Shown here: positions 54,832 to 63,361 of the stretch, one piece after another
How the letters are laid out: each line of letters starts with the position of its first letter
Numbering within the stretch: position 1 is the stretch's first letter
Assembly: GCF_007833165.1 (NCBI RefSeq)
Contig: NZ_VOBQ01000024.1
Location: 36,068 to 100,067, forward strand
Length of the DNA: 64,000 nucleotides
Reading direction: 5' to 3'
DNA from: Caenimonas sedimenti
GTDB lineage: Bacteria; Pseudomonadota; Gammaproteobacteria; Burkholderiales; Burkholderiaceae_C
Notes under the pieces: model-generated
Database searches by the model: none
What the model was told of the DNA's origin: nothing
What the model saw: only the letters and a program-made list of their open reading frames with translations
Made by a program: the position numbers and the translations under genes

Positions 54832-55069
54832 GCCCTGACGGCAGACTGGCGTGCATTACGTAGCGCTTCACGCCGGCCAGCCGCCGCTCCATTGCTGCTT
54901 TGCGCGTCACTTTGGGCCGCGCTGCTGACGGGCCCCGACCGAGCCGCCGTGTGACACTTGCGCGCGATTCCGTAGATGCCGGAATCCAGGGCTTGTTTCG
55001 AAGAAGCGCTGTGCCTGGGAGTGCCGGTTTTGGATCTTCATCCCCGTTTCTTCCTCGCAGGTCGCCGGC

Positions 55070-55720
55070 CTATCGGATAGTGATGGTCTTCATCAGGTCG
55101 GAGTTGCAACTCGCAAATTGCTGGACGGCAGAATCGCTGCGCTCGCGAACTATCCGCGCGCCGTCCATCTTCGAATTCACAACTGTCAGGTCAATAGGCA
55201 ACTGAACGTCTTGCTGCCCGGGCGCCCGGTTGAATCCGACGACGAACGTCTTGCCTTCGGTTATCGATCGCAGCACCGCCAGGATCGCCTCGTCCAGCGC
55301 CTCACCAACGAACAGGGCAAATTCTGGCCGATCAGCCGGCCCGCGGATAGGCTTCGTCGGCGAAGAGTTCGCATCAGGTGCCCGCACAAAGGCATTCGCA
55401 GGAGCCGTCCGGGTGCCCGGCGGCAGTCCATCGACCACCCCGAGCTTGAGCATGTAGGCGAGGCCCACTTTTTCGTGCGGTCGCAAGTAGAAAGAGCCGA
55501 CTACGCGAACCATTCCACCCAATTTGGTCGAGTGGTCCGTGCCTACCGCGGCGAATTCGAGACCGCACGCCTTTAGCTGCCCATCGGCGGTTTCTCGGTG
55601 TGGCGCCACATAGAGGGTTCCCTTGAGGATGGCCGCTAGGTCGGTCTCCTGGTTCGATGGCTGTGCGCCCGATGCCAGCGGAAGCAGAAAGAGAATCGCC
55701 GTGAGCTTGCACCACCACAT
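55070..55720 (-). CDS. Secreted hypothetical protein
   Basis: A 216-residue protein with an N-terminal signal peptide (LTAILFLLPLASGAQP) and a mature region containing two Cys (QLKACGLEFAAV and QFASCNSDLMKT) that may pair. ATG 55720 (MWWCKLTAILFL) is chosen over an upstream in-frame Met because the signal peptide follows directly. The mid-region (GEALDEAILAVLRSITEGKT; FVVGFNRAPGQQDVQLPIDL) suggests a compact alpha/beta domain. The family is not recognised. Confidence 0.65.
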   Translation of the reverse strand: MWWCKLTAILFLLPLASGAQPSNQETDLAAILKGTLYVAPHRETADGQLKACGLEFAAVGTDHSTKLGGMVRVVGSFYLRPHEKVGLAYMLKLGVVDGLPPGTRTAPANAFVRAPDANSSPTKPIRGPADRPEFALFVGEALDEAILAVLRSITEGKTFVVGFNRAPGQQDVQLPIDLTVVNSKMDGARIVRERSDSAVQQFASCNSDLMKTITIR

Positions 55721-55787
55721 CCGGGAACGGTAGCACAAGGCGAGCGGCACGCCCACCCCGCTGATACGTCCCGCGCTATGCTGCCCC

Positions 55788-56043
55788 ATGGCCGAAGCGC
55801 TCGCCTTCGCGAACCCTCTGCCCGCCCCGCAGCCGGCGAACGCACCGCTGGTGACGCGCTGGATCTACGGCGCTGGCGCGATCGAGCGCGTGCACGCCGC
55901 CCTGATGCTGCCCCAGCGCGCGCCAGCACCTAGACAACCTGGTGCGGGGCGCGGATCTGCATCGTGTTCCCGGAGGCGTCGAGGACGCCCAGCGAAAAGC
56001 AGGCGTGGTCCCGCCACGGCTACCGACGGTAGACGCCTGCTGA
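55788..56043 (+). pseudogene. Frameshifted gene remnant, unknown
   Basis: An N-terminal frame (MAEALAFANPLPAPQPANAP; TRWIYGAGAIERVHAALMLP) is continued after about 55920 in another frame (RQHLDNLVRGADLHRVPGGV; EDAQRKAGVVPPRLPTVDAC, then stop). Neither part alone is a complete protein. The opposite strand also has a short coding-like stretch (CFSLGVLDASGNTMQIRAPH), so strand assignment is uncertain. The region down to 56140 has nothing else. Confidence 0.3.
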
Positions 56044-56140
56044 CACCCGCCCACGAGCAGGTGCTAGACACTGCTCCCCTGTCCCGTGATCCTTCCCGAC
56101 CCGACGTTGCTGATCGAGAGCAAGCCATCGCGCATAGTTT

Positions 56141-56260
56141 TTATAGACCCGTCTTGCTGAGCGTCACTTCGTCCGAGTTATCCAACACTTCCCGGGTTGT
56201 GGGACGAATATCAATTGCGCCGATTCGCTTGCTACTAAGGAGAAGCGACATTTGAGCCAT
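56141..56260 (-). CDS. Very small hypothetical protein (39 aa)
   Basis: A short open frame MAQMSLLLSSKRIGAIDIRP, TTREVLDNSDEVTLSKTGL with an ATG at 56260 and TAA at 56141. Its sequence reads like real protein, with alternating polar and hydrophobic residues and ordinary codons, not like a shadow frame. It may be an intact microprotein or the end of a lost larger gene. No ribosome site is obvious. Confidence 0.35.
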   Translation of the reverse strand: MAQMSLLLSSKRIGAIDIRPTTREVLDNSDEVTLSKTGL

Positions 56261-56481
56261 AAATGCTTGCGGGTCGCCTGCCAACTAGTGCAATAGGAAG
56301 GGGGCGCCGAGAGCCGCTGGGATTTCCACGCACTACGGGACCGGGGCCGAGGGGCCCTCACAGGCAGATCGGGCCTGCCCTCGCATGGTGGCACCCCGTT
56401 AGCTCGCAAAGTAAACCCTGCGCCATGCCAGGGAGTGTACTGTACGTTTTCACAGTGTCTATCGAAGTCCTGGAAAGCCTC

Positions 56482-56839
56482 ATGCCGTACCCCTATTTCG
56501 TCGCGCTCGTCGATGCGCCGGCCCTCATCGACCGCCAAGGTCGAAGCCGAAGGTCGCTATGCAAAGGCACTGGAGAATGCATTCCGCGGCCCGGACGGCG
56601 TGGCCGCCGCATTCAAGGCGTGGAGCGGCGCGCTGGACACTGCGCCGGAGGACCTGGACGCCGACACGATGGGCCTTGCCGCCCGCTGGCACCGCGTGGC
56701 CGAGCAGGCCCGCCAGGAGGGCATGCGCTCCCTGGCGGAGGCACCCGGCGCGCACTTCGAGGTACGGCTACCGAGCGGCGGCATTTTGCTCGCCAACACC
56801 CCTGGCAGGGCTGCGAGCGACCAGGGCCTGCCGGCGTGA
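56482..56839 (+). pseudogene. Frameshifted hypothetical gene
   Basis: The frame from ATG 56482 (MPYPYFVALVDAPALIDR) is broken by one extra base near 56533 (CGCCAAGG). It continues in the next frame as KVEAEGRYAKALENAFRGPD, then GVAAAFKAWSGALDTAPEDL and on to a TGA at 56839. Removing one C would give a coherent protein of about 118 residues. A GGAAAG ribosome site precedes the ATG. It is either a pseudogene or a sequence error. The next gene follows after 9 nt, so the two were probably an operon. Confidence 0.55.
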
Positions 56840-56848
56840 TGCGAGACC

Positions 56849-57208
56849 ATGTACGTGAAGGTCTTGCTCGGGTATCGGGATGGCGCTCGCCAGCCCGGGA
56901 ACGGTGCGGATGCGCCTCTGTTCGGCAACATGGTGTCCCACGCGGTACAGCGCATGGACACGCTGGAGCTGCGGCCCTACGACTTCCCATTGAGCGCCCG
57001 TCAGAGCAATAACACCACCCGCGTCCTTGCGCGTCTCTGGCGACCGCTATTCAGTGGCGTCATGCAGATCGAGATGGCCTACACCGGCCTGGAGCTCGTG
57101 GAGCGCGGCGGCCGGCGCTTCTGGTTTGCGCAGCGGTGGCTGTGTGAGCCGACTTCCTATGCATGGATCAAGAAGGAACTAGAAGACCGCAGGGCTAGAT
57201 CAAGATGA
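56849..57208 (+). CDS. Hypothetical protein
   Basis: A 119-residue protein (MYVKVLLGYRDGARQPGNGA; LFGNMVSHAVQRMDTLELRP; VLARLWRPLFSGVMQIEMAY) ending in a basic tail (KKELEDRRARSR). It starts 9 nt after the frameshifted gene, so its translation may depend on that gene. It has no signal peptide or membrane span. The family is not recognised; the small size and position fit an accessory island gene. Confidence 0.55.
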   Translation: MYVKVLLGYRDGARQPGNGADAPLFGNMVSHAVQRMDTLELRPYDFPLSARQSNNTTRVLARLWRPLFSGVMQIEMAYTGLELVERGGRRFWFAQRWLCEPTSYAWIKKELEDRRARSR

Positions 57209-57215
57209 CTGGGAC

Positions 57216-57542
57216 TCACGCGTATTCCTCAAGTTGCTTCAATAGCGGCGTGCTGAACCAGGTGTTGTTCGCGACCTGCTTCTCAACAATCTGCCGATAT
57301 TTTTCCGGCGGAGGTGCTGGCTGAAATAGATCGTGGCGTCGCTGATTGCACCATCTGTGCGCTGCAGCGATATTGCCTCGATGCGTGCCACCGTCGCACA
57401 GTGCCTGGAGGTGTTCCGCTGTGCACTCCAATGGACTTGCGTCGCCGACTGGAAGCATGGGGAGAGTGCAGTAGCAGCAGTAGCCGCCTTGATTTTTGCA
57501 AGCGTGGTCACGTTCGCGCGCGATCGTCTTTGATGACGTCAT
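57216..57542 (-). CDS. HNH-type endonuclease
   Basis: A 108-residue protein with a compact HNH/zinc-binding layout: CxxC in GGYCCYCTLPML, His in CTAEHLQALCDGGTHRGNIA (first HNH His with conserved Asn), and the last motif AAAHRWCNQRRHD. These are consistent with a metal-dependent nicking or cutting nuclease. ATG 57542 (MTSSKTIARERDHACK) is chosen because the longer upstream frame is Arg/Pro-rich. It is alone, with no methylase or helicase partner visible. It is convergent with the hypothetical gene to its left. Confidence 0.72.
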   Translation of the reverse strand: MTSSKTIARERDHACKNQGGYCCYCTLPMLPVGDASPLECTAEHLQALCDGGTHRGNIAAAHRWCNQRRHDLFQPAPPPEKYRQIVEKQVANNTWFSTPLLKQLEEYA

Positions 57543-57788
57543 GTCGTTCTCCAACAGAGTTGCAGTCCAAGAAAGGATTGCGTCCCTGCGAATTACTCGA
57601 CATGGGCGCGCCGGGGGGATTGCCCACCGCCGGAAAGCGCTGGCTGATGCAAGCGCCCGTGACCGCCCAGCGGCCACCGGATTCAATGTTAAACCGGACC
57701 ATCAGGCGAAGTCAAAGGCGGCCTGGGAAATAGCGCACAGAATCCGCGCGCGCTGCTTCATCGCCCGAGCGCGGCGCCTGCCAGCACC

Positions 57789-58189
57789 ATGCAAGGAATG
57801 AACACAGTGCCCGTTACCCCAACTGCCCGCAGGTTCCGCTGCGAGTTCGACCGCCCGCACTTCGAGATGCGTCAGTGCGTGCGCAGGGCGCGCCAGCGGC
57901 CGCATGGCGGGTGTCGAGGTCGCGTACTTGGCGCTGGCAGACTGGCTCGCGCTTGTGGCCGAATCGGAGCGGAGGTAACCGCCGTGGCGCTCCCTACCGC
58001 CCCGGGCCTCTACGACTTCCTGGACGCCGTCGGCGGCCCGGCGCAGTTGCTCCACGTACGCGATTCCGATGGAGTGTTGCTCGCGCGCTCCCCGGGCTGA
58101 GTGACGATGAGGTGCCGCTTACCGACCTCATGGGCGAGTTTCGTCTCACAGCGAAGGCCTCGCCAAGAGAAGCGACCCAGGCTAGATAG
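57789..58189 (+). pseudogene. Multiply frameshifted hypothetical gene
   Basis: Coding-like pieces lie in different frames. The N-terminal piece MNTVPVTPTARRFRCEFDRP continues into HFEMRQCVRR. Then MAGVEVAYLALADWLALVAE stands in another frame and ends at a TAA near 57976. Next comes ALPTAPGLYDFLDAVGGPAQ, LLHVRDSDGVLLARSP in the first frame, and finally GLSDDEVPLTDLMGEFRLTA to the TAG at 58189. At least two single-base shifts are needed to join them. It is probably a decayed gene; the family is unknown. Confidence 0.45.
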
Positions 58190-58267
58190 CCGCCGTCATC
58201 GCAGTAATGATGGATGACGCCACGGCGTTTCTGCGGTAGAACCGGTCTCCTTACAAGAGGAGCCGGT

Positions 58268-59227
58268 ATGCGAGGAGCTGCTTTCGTGTTCGCCAGCGCA
58301 GGCATTGCTCTCTTTTCCATGGATGGCTACGCGCAGTCAGCTGAGTCCACCATTTCTCGCTTGCCGGACACACCCGACTGCACCGCTTTCCGTCAGAGAA
58401 GTTGGCCCCTCGCTCGGCAAACCGAGCAGGGAGGCCCGACTGTGCTGGGCTTGCTGTCATCGGTCGTCGAGCGTGGTTCCAGATCTGACTATTGCCCCGG
58501 AGGCCCTTACGCAGTTAATACCGATCGGGAAGCACAGAGACAGATCTGGCGAAGGTATTACGAAACAGAACCGGGTTCGACCCAGAACAATGGGTACGAG
58601 TCGTGGCTCTACTTCGCCAAGATGTGCATGGCCGACATGTGCGACGCATCTCGTCGTTCTATTGCGCAGCAGGCAGCCCCCCAGGCTCCCGCACCTTCAG
58701 CAACGCCTGCAACACCGCTGCAACCCAATGCCGCGCCACGCGCTGCTCGCCAAGGGATGGGCGTGTCGCAAGAGGCGCGTGCGCCGTCCCGCGGAGACTC
58801 GCCCGTAAGAGAACGGACAGCACCCCGTCGCGTGCAAGCAGACCGCCAGTCTCGCGTTGGGTACATCACCGCAATGTTGGATGTGGCGGGCCAACTCGGG
58901 AACGATGGCGCATGCGTGAGGCGCAGCAAGCGCGAGTACTTCGAAGCCCCCAGCCAGGTCACAGGAGTCAGCGTGCGCATCTATGCAGAATGGGGGCTGG
59001 CGTTTTCGGACTGCATCCTGGAGGCTGGAGTCACGGTGAAGAACAACACAAAGTTGGTCGTCACAGCAGAGCTCGAAGCATGTAGCGTGGACGAACGCAA
59101 GCTCCCCGGATCGTTCGGCTTCGCCACGGTCCGCTCCGGCGACAAGCAGCAGTCAATGGGAGGAAGCTTCGTGACGCCCGAGAGGCCGAAGCGGATCAGT
59201 TGCACTTATAGAATCGCGGTGTACTGA
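58268..59227 (+). CDS. Secreted hypothetical protein with Pro/Ala/Arg linker
   Basis: A 319-residue protein with a signal peptide (AAFVFASAGIALFSMDGYAQ), an N-terminal domain rich in aromatic residues and Cys (YESWLYFAKMCMADMCDASR), a Pro/Ala/Gln linker of about 60 residues, and a C-terminal domain (GVSVRIYAEWGLAFSDCILE; GFATVRSGDKQQSMGGSFVT). ATG 58268 has an AGAGGAG ribosome site and is preferred to the upstream frame. The two-domain secreted layout suggests an envelope role, but the family is not recognised. Confidence 0.65.
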   Translation: MRGAAFVFASAGIALFSMDGYAQSAESTISRLPDTPDCTAFRQRSWPLARQTEQGGPTVLGLLSSVVERGSRSDYCPGGPYAVNTDREAQRQIWRRYYETEPGSTQNNGYESWLYFAKMCMADMCDASRRSIAQQAAPQAPAPSATPATPLQPNAAPRAARQGMGVSQEARAPSRGDSPVRERTAPRRVQADRQSRVGYITAMLDVAGQLGNDGACVRRSKREYFEAPSQVTGVSVRIYAEWGLAFSDCILEAGVTVKNNTKLVVTAELEACSVDERKLPGSFGFATVRSGDKQQSMGGSFVTPERPKRISCTYRIAVY

Positions 59228-59429
59228 GCCCATCGGCACCGTGTCTGCATAGTGCTGATCGACGAGTGCCCTGGCGGCCGTTTTGGCGCATCGGTGCCGA
59301 GTCAAAGGCTTTCTTGAGCAGTGCGAGGTCATCCCGAATCTCCATCGCCTTCGCGCTCGGCGGCGATGGCATCAGCGAGAGAGGGGTGCCTGGTTTTGGC
59401 GGTGATCATGTGGCGAGGATGCGGGTTCG

Positions 59430-59609
59430 CGCAGCGGTACAAGTACGCGATTTGCTTAGGTTGTGAGCAGCACTTCGCTTCTTGACCCGGGCGGCAGCAG
59501 CGCCAAGCCAAGCGGTCCAACCGGAGAAGTGGCGCAACAAGCGGCGGCGATAGCACATGAGATGCGCAAATCTGCGCAGGATGGGTGGGGTGGCGCCTGC
59601 AGCTTCTGA
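59430..59609 (+). pseudogene. Coding remnant with internal stop and frameshift
   Basis: A short segment YKYAICLGCEQHFAS ends at an in-frame TGA (59483-59485). The sequence then continues in another frame as AKPSGPTGEVAQQAAAIAHE, MRKSAQDGWGGACSF to a TGA at 59607-59609. The opposite strand at about 59270-59400 also has broken coding-like pieces (PSLADAIAAERE; MEIRDDLALLKKAFDSAP). The remaining parts of the 466-nt gap (59228-59693) hold nothing else I can support. Confidence 0.35.
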
Positions 59610-59693
59610 TCGCCTGACCGGCTTGGACTACACAGGTTGTACTATGACAACCAATAGGCCACCGCGACGGCCCACGGTAGGGCCAGAATCCAC

Positions 59694-59795
59694 TCAGCAG
59701 CCGTTGTAGTTCTTCCGCCCCTCGAGCGTGATGGTGTTCGTGCCGTCTGCTGCACATGGCGACTTTGCCAGTTGCCCCGGCAGTTGATGGCCCAC
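59694..59795 (-). CDS. 33-residue open frame sharing a C-terminal motif with the gene at 61377
   Basis: The open frame GTG 59795 to TGA 59694 reads MGHQLPGQLAKSPCAADGTN, TITLEGRKNYNGC. The end TITLEGRKNYNGC matches TITKSGRKNYSGC of the intact secreted protein at 61377-61580, and GQL also aligns. It starts directly after the stop of the pentapeptide gene. It lacks the signal peptide of its relative, so it is most likely the tail of a lost paralogue. Confidence 0.45.
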   Translation of the reverse strand: MGHQLPGQLAKSPCAADGTNTITLEGRKNYNGC

Positions 59796-61331
59796 CTATT
59801 TGGATTCCATCCGAAATAGTATGCAACTGCTGATGTATTCCCGTTCTTTAAAGGCCGCGCGGAGACCCTCAATCGGGCCGTGACGTTTATCCGGCACGTC
59901 CCGTTCAGCAGCAGCGATCGCAGCTTGAAACGCAAGCACCGCGGGCAACCGGGCGTTGCAAGGCTCGCGTGCTACCCACAGATGATGAGCTTCAAGGGCA
60001 GCGTTCGGCAAATGCGCAAGCATTTCCGCATACGTCGTTCGTTCCTTTAGCAAATAGAACTCTGCGTATTCCTTCGGCTGCCAGCGTCCCGGGTTGATAA
60101 CAGCCATCTCTTCTCTCACCTCATTCTCAATCACAAAAACCCCGGGCTTCTTTAGGTCCCCGGCAACCCTTTCCAAAATGCCGCCCGCAAGATTCGCCCC
60201 ACGTACTGCCATAATTTCGAAGGTTGAAGTCGACTTCGACCTGAGCACCGCCTGATGGTTCGGAATGCTGCTAGCCGGCCACGTGAGAACCTCCCGCAAC
60301 TCCTCTGAAGTGGGCAAAATGGCCCCAGATAAATCTGACCACTGCAAATTAATACGGGAGAGGTTGCTATTTCTGAGGTTCGAGCGGCTAAGGTTGATTT
60401 TTCCTAGATCCTTGTAGCCCTCACCGCGCCCACGAAGAGTCACTCCCCGCAAATCAGCTTGTGAAAAGTCGAACTCATGCCGTTCGAAAGGGAAGTCAGC
60501 AGCCAGCAACACTGCCAGCAACTGTCCTCTTTCTGGGCTGAAGCGCATAGGTTTGACTCCACCACCGCTCGACACGCTTCCGGCAGGCTGGCGAATTTCT
60601 TCATTCCAACGGTTGACATCCTCATCCACGGTGTACGGTTGTGTCGCGTGGATCAACGTTTGGATTCGACCGAGAAGGTCGCCATTGAGCGTCCAGTTTC
60701 CCTTCGAGTCACGACTCTTTTGAATTGCCTCAAGCAAACTTGGAAGCTGCGCAGCGAACACTTGTGATATTCGAGTCGCGGCCGCCTCTTGGATCTGCTG
60801 CTCTAGCAGCTTGTTCTGAAGGTCCATTCGGTCGACCTGACGGTGCGCTGCCACGACAGCGGCCATTGAAATCACCGATCCAACAATCGCAATGGCAATG
60901 CCCATCGACGCGGCTGCACCAAAATATGCAAGAGCAAGCGTACTTCCCTGTTTGAGCTTGTCGCCCGCTTGATCAGCGATCTCGTCAAGTGATCGTGCTT
61001 CTTCCTCCGCCAGCGGCTTTCCATTGCGGAACACCGTGGCCATTGCCTGCAGCGCCATGCGGACACCACCGCGATAGGCTTCCGCGTCTCCAACACTGCG
61101 TTGCATGAGGCCAACCAAAGCGGTACGGGCGAAGAAGAACAGAGCAAACGCTCCGAACCCCGCAGCGATGCCAACCACTGCAGCTTTTTCATAGACGAAA
61201 GTGCTGGCGTTCAATGCGAGCAGAGTGGCACCCGTGCCCACTACAAACCCACTCGCGATCAGCGCGATAAATTGCAGCCACACTCTTACCTGGTTGGCTT
61301 TGGCTATGTGGTCTTCAGGCTGTGACGACAC
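59796..61331 (-). CDS. Pentapeptide-repeat membrane protein
   Basis: A 511-residue protein with three N-terminal membrane segments (about 18-40, 47-72, 132-160: QFIALIASGFVVGTGATLLA; VVGIAAGFGAFALFFFARTA; STLALAYFGAAASMGIAIAI), a coiled-coil stretch (NKLLEQQIQEAAATRISQVF) and a pentapeptide-repeat solenoid (FDFSQADLRGVTLRG, then INLSRSNLRNSNLSRINLQW, SDLSGAIL). A C-terminal alpha-helical region follows. The start is GTG 61331. Such layouts (membrane anchor, coiled coil, beta-helix) occur in sensors or toxins of mobile regions. The function is not known here. Confidence 0.7.
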   Translation of the reverse strand: MSSQPEDHIAKANQVRVWLQFIALIASGFVVGTGATLLALNASTFVYEKAAVVGIAAGFGAFALFFFARTALVGLMQRSVGDAEAYRGGVRMALQAMATVFRNGKPLAEEEARSLDEIADQAGDKLKQGSTLALAYFGAAASMGIAIAIVGSVISMAAVVAAHRQVDRMDLQNKLLEQQIQEAAATRISQVFAAQLPSLLEAIQKSRDSKGNWTLNGDLLGRIQTLIHATQPYTVDEDVNRWNEEIRQPAGSVSSGGGVKPMRFSPERGQLLAVLLAADFPFERHEFDFSQADLRGVTLRGRGEGYKDLGKINLSRSNLRNSNLSRINLQWSDLSGAILPTSEELREVLTWPASSIPNHQAVLRSKSTSTFEIMAVRGANLAGGILERVAGDLKKPGVFVIENEVREEMAVINPGRWQPKEYAEFYLLKERTTYAEMLAHLPNAALEAHHLWVAREPCNARLPAVLAFQAAIAAAERDVPDKRHGPIEGLRAAFKEREYISSCILFRMESK

Positions 61332-61376
61332 GGCCCCCCTTCGACGCCCGCAAGAGCGTAGTGACGATTATCAATT

Positions 61377-61580
61377 TCAGCATCCCGAATAGTTCTTTCG
61401 CCCAGATTTGGTGATGGTGTAGGTGCCGCCGCGCGGCCCTCGGTAGCATCCAGGAGGCAACTGACCCTGGTTCTGGCCAGTCTTCTTGTTGGTATGGCAG
61501 CCTTCGGCGTTAAGGCCTCCGCCATGGGCATGCACACCGCCAGAGGCGTGCAACAAGCCGGCGATCAGAAGTCGCTTCAT
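61377..61580 (-). CDS. Small secreted protein with HGGGLN/GCHTNKKTG and GRKNY motifs
   Basis: A 67-residue protein with a signal peptide (MKRLLIAGLLHASGGVHA), then HGGGLNAEGCHTNKKTGQNQ, which resembles the start of small secreted HGGGL...GCH..KTG proteins often called YHYH-domain. It then ends in YRGPRGGTYTITKSGRKNYS, which resembles the PBCV-specific basic adaptor motif. The combination is unusual. ATG 61580 is chosen because the signal peptide starts there. A truncated paralogue of the tail lies at 59694-59795. Confidence 0.65.
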   Translation of the reverse strand: MKRLLIAGLLHASGGVHAHGGGLNAEGCHTNKKTGQNQGQLPPGCYRGPRGGTYTITKSGRKNYSGC

Positions 61581-61787
61581 GACGCCCTCCTCGTGGCGGA
61601 TGATGGTCTTCCTCGTCAGGCCGCACAAGCGGCTGAACCCACCTCCTCGACTTCCCTGCCCCATATTGGCTACGCACAAACCCTGACGTTGTCGCGACGG
61701 ATGGAGAGGTCGGGCCGAACCCCGGGGCGTAACCTTGTGGTGCTGTCCGAGCCGCGCGGTTCGCGGGTATTCCGTTGGAGACCACCC

Positions 61788-62147
61788 ATGAGACTTGCAA
61801 TAGCCGCCGCCCTACTGACGGCATCAATGGGGGCGCAGGCATCCTGCTTCGGCAGCGGCAGCTTCCAAACCTGCACCGACAGCTCCGGCAACAACTACAA
61901 CGTCCAGAGGTACGGCAACACCACCAACGTGCAGGGGTACAACCCCAGCGCTGGAAGCAACTGGAACCAGAGCAGCCAGACCTACGGGAACACAACCTTC
62001 CACAACGGTACTGCGGCGAACGGAATTAGCTGGAATGGAACGACGCAGACGTACGGGAACACTCAGTTCTCCAACGGCACCGACAGCCGCGGGAACAGCT
62101 ACAACCGAACCTGCCAGCGCATCGGCAACCAGACCTTCTGCAATTAG
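61788..62147 (+). CDS. Secreted protein built of TYGNT-type repeats
   Basis: A 119-residue protein with a signal peptide (MRLAIAAALLTASMGAQA) and a mature part made of about four Asn/Gly/Thr-rich units (YNVQRYGNTTNVQGYNP; SSQTYGNTTFHNGTAAN; TTQTYGNTQFSNGTDSRG), with a Cys pair at each end (SCFGSGSFQTC and TCQRIGNQTFC). This looks like a small beta-solenoid or curlin-like surface protein; similar repeats occur in proteobacterial secreted proteins of unknown role. ATG 61788 follows directly from the signal. Confidence 0.65.
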   Translation: MRLAIAAALLTASMGAQASCFGSGSFQTCTDSSGNNYNVQRYGNTTNVQGYNPSAGSNWNQSSQTYGNTTFHNGTAANGISWNGTTQTYGNTQFSNGTDSRGNSYNRTCQRIGNQTFCN

Positions 62148-62154
62148 ACTGGCT

Positions 62155-62808
62155 GTGGGAAATGTGCGCTCTTGGGTTCGATGGCTGCTGGTCGAACCGC
62201 GGTACCTGTGGCTCACATTCGCCGGCCTTTGTGCCGCCCTAATGGTTCCTGTCTTGCTAGGCGGGTCGGAGCGCAGCATCCGATTGAGCGGAATGTTCCT
62301 TCAGTTGGCCGGAATCTGCACAATCGTGATCGGCATTCATTCAACGCGGAAGTTCTTCGGCCTAACCCCTGTTCGCGACCACATCGCTTCTTGGTGGCGC
62401 AGAGCGCCGTTCAGGCGTCCCAAGCCCATTGTTGGTCACATGCACGCCACACTACCCATCGTTGCCATGGGGCGGGGAAGCGCCTACAGCGTGCATCGGA
62501 TAGACCACTCAGCCCCTGTTGACAACCGCATCAGGGATCTAGACCGCAATATCACGCTCTTACACGAGCGCATTACGAGCCTCCACTCACACGCGGACCG
62601 CGAGCACGAGGAACTTGCGGGCCATGTCTCGGCCCAGGCCGCTAGCTTGGATAGCCTTCGCGAAACCGTTAACCGCAATTTGGAGCGATTTGGCACGAGC
62701 GGCCTTAACATATCTGCGATCGGCGCAAGTTGGTTGTTCCTTGGATCGATCTTGGGGTGCGCTAGTCCGGAACTCGCGGATCTGCTCCAGCGCGTCCGAT
62801 CCGTTTGA
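62155..62808 (+). CDS. Membrane protein with C-terminal coiled coil
   Basis: A 217-residue protein with two N-terminal membrane segments (LWLTFAGLCAALMVPVLLGG; GMFLQLAGICTIVIGIHSTR), a cytosolic region, a coiled coil (DNRIRDLDRNITLLHERITS; SLDSLRETVNRNLERFG) and a last hydrophobic segment (ISAIGASWLFLGSILGCA). The start is GTG 62155, 8 nt after the preceding stop; GTG 62164 is the alternative. It is probably co-transcribed with the repeat protein upstream. The family is not recognised. Confidence 0.6.
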   Translation: MGNVRSWVRWLLVEPRYLWLTFAGLCAALMVPVLLGGSERSIRLSGMFLQLAGICTIVIGIHSTRKFFGLTPVRDHIASWWRRAPFRRPKPIVGHMHATLPIVAMGRGSAYSVHRIDHSAPVDNRIRDLDRNITLLHERITSLHSHADREHEELAGHVSAQAASLDSLRETVNRNLERFGTSGLNISAIGASWLFLGSILGCASPELADLLQRVRSV

Positions 62809-62828
62809 TTCGCCCCGTCCCGCCGAAA

Positions 62829-63358
62829 CTATCGGCCGAGAAACAACGCCGAAGTGCAGACGCCAGCGATGCAGAACCACGCGCGCCATGTCCAGCGCGC
62901 TGGCCGCCATGCTGCGTCGGTTGCGGCCAGCAAGTCGAACACCACCCCCCTGACGAAGTCGGCGACTGTGCCCCGGGGCTGTAGCCTCGCCGAGTTCAGC
63001 ATGTCCCCCATGGCCTGCACAACGTGATCCTGCTGGAGCGGCACCAAGCCACCAGCCCGCGCGAAGCTTCGGAAGTCGGACCGCTCGCGCTCAAGCAGCG
63101 CTATTGCTTTCGGTGAACTGGCCAGCAACAACCAGGCAACTCCTCGGACCCCGCTGTCAATCCTGCCTTCAGCATCTGGTTCTCGACAGCGACCTTCGCA
63201 AGCCGCTCCGTCACCACATTCACCGTTACCCGCTCGAGCTCCAGTGCCGCAATCCTCTCGTGCATAGAGGTCAGCACGGAAAATGGGTCCGCGACTGGCG
63301 CCTCAGTCGGGCAACCTGCGCTGGAAGCCGCTGGCGGGTCTTGCTGATCTTCCTGCAT
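62829..63358 (-). pseudogene. Frameshifted coiled-coil membrane protein gene
   Basis: The frame from ATG 63358 (MQEDQQDPPAASSAGCPTEA; ERVTVNVVTERLAKVAVENQ) gives a coiled coil and then ends early (EELPGCCWPVHRKQ). A second frame overlaps it from about 63150 (VRGVAWLLLASSPKAIALLE; RERSDFRSFARAGGLVPLQQ) and ends with a membrane segment (RAWFCIAGVCTSALFLG). A single shift near 63150-63165 would join them into about 175 residues. It follows the next remnant after 3 nt, so this was an operon. Two overlapping genes are the alternative. Confidence 0.5.
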
Positions 63359-63361
63359 CGC

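Noticed and set aside
59329..59826. 165-codon minus-strand frame as a gene
   Set aside because: It crosses the end of the pentapeptide gene in another frame and has no coherent domain; only broken pieces inside the region look coding-like.
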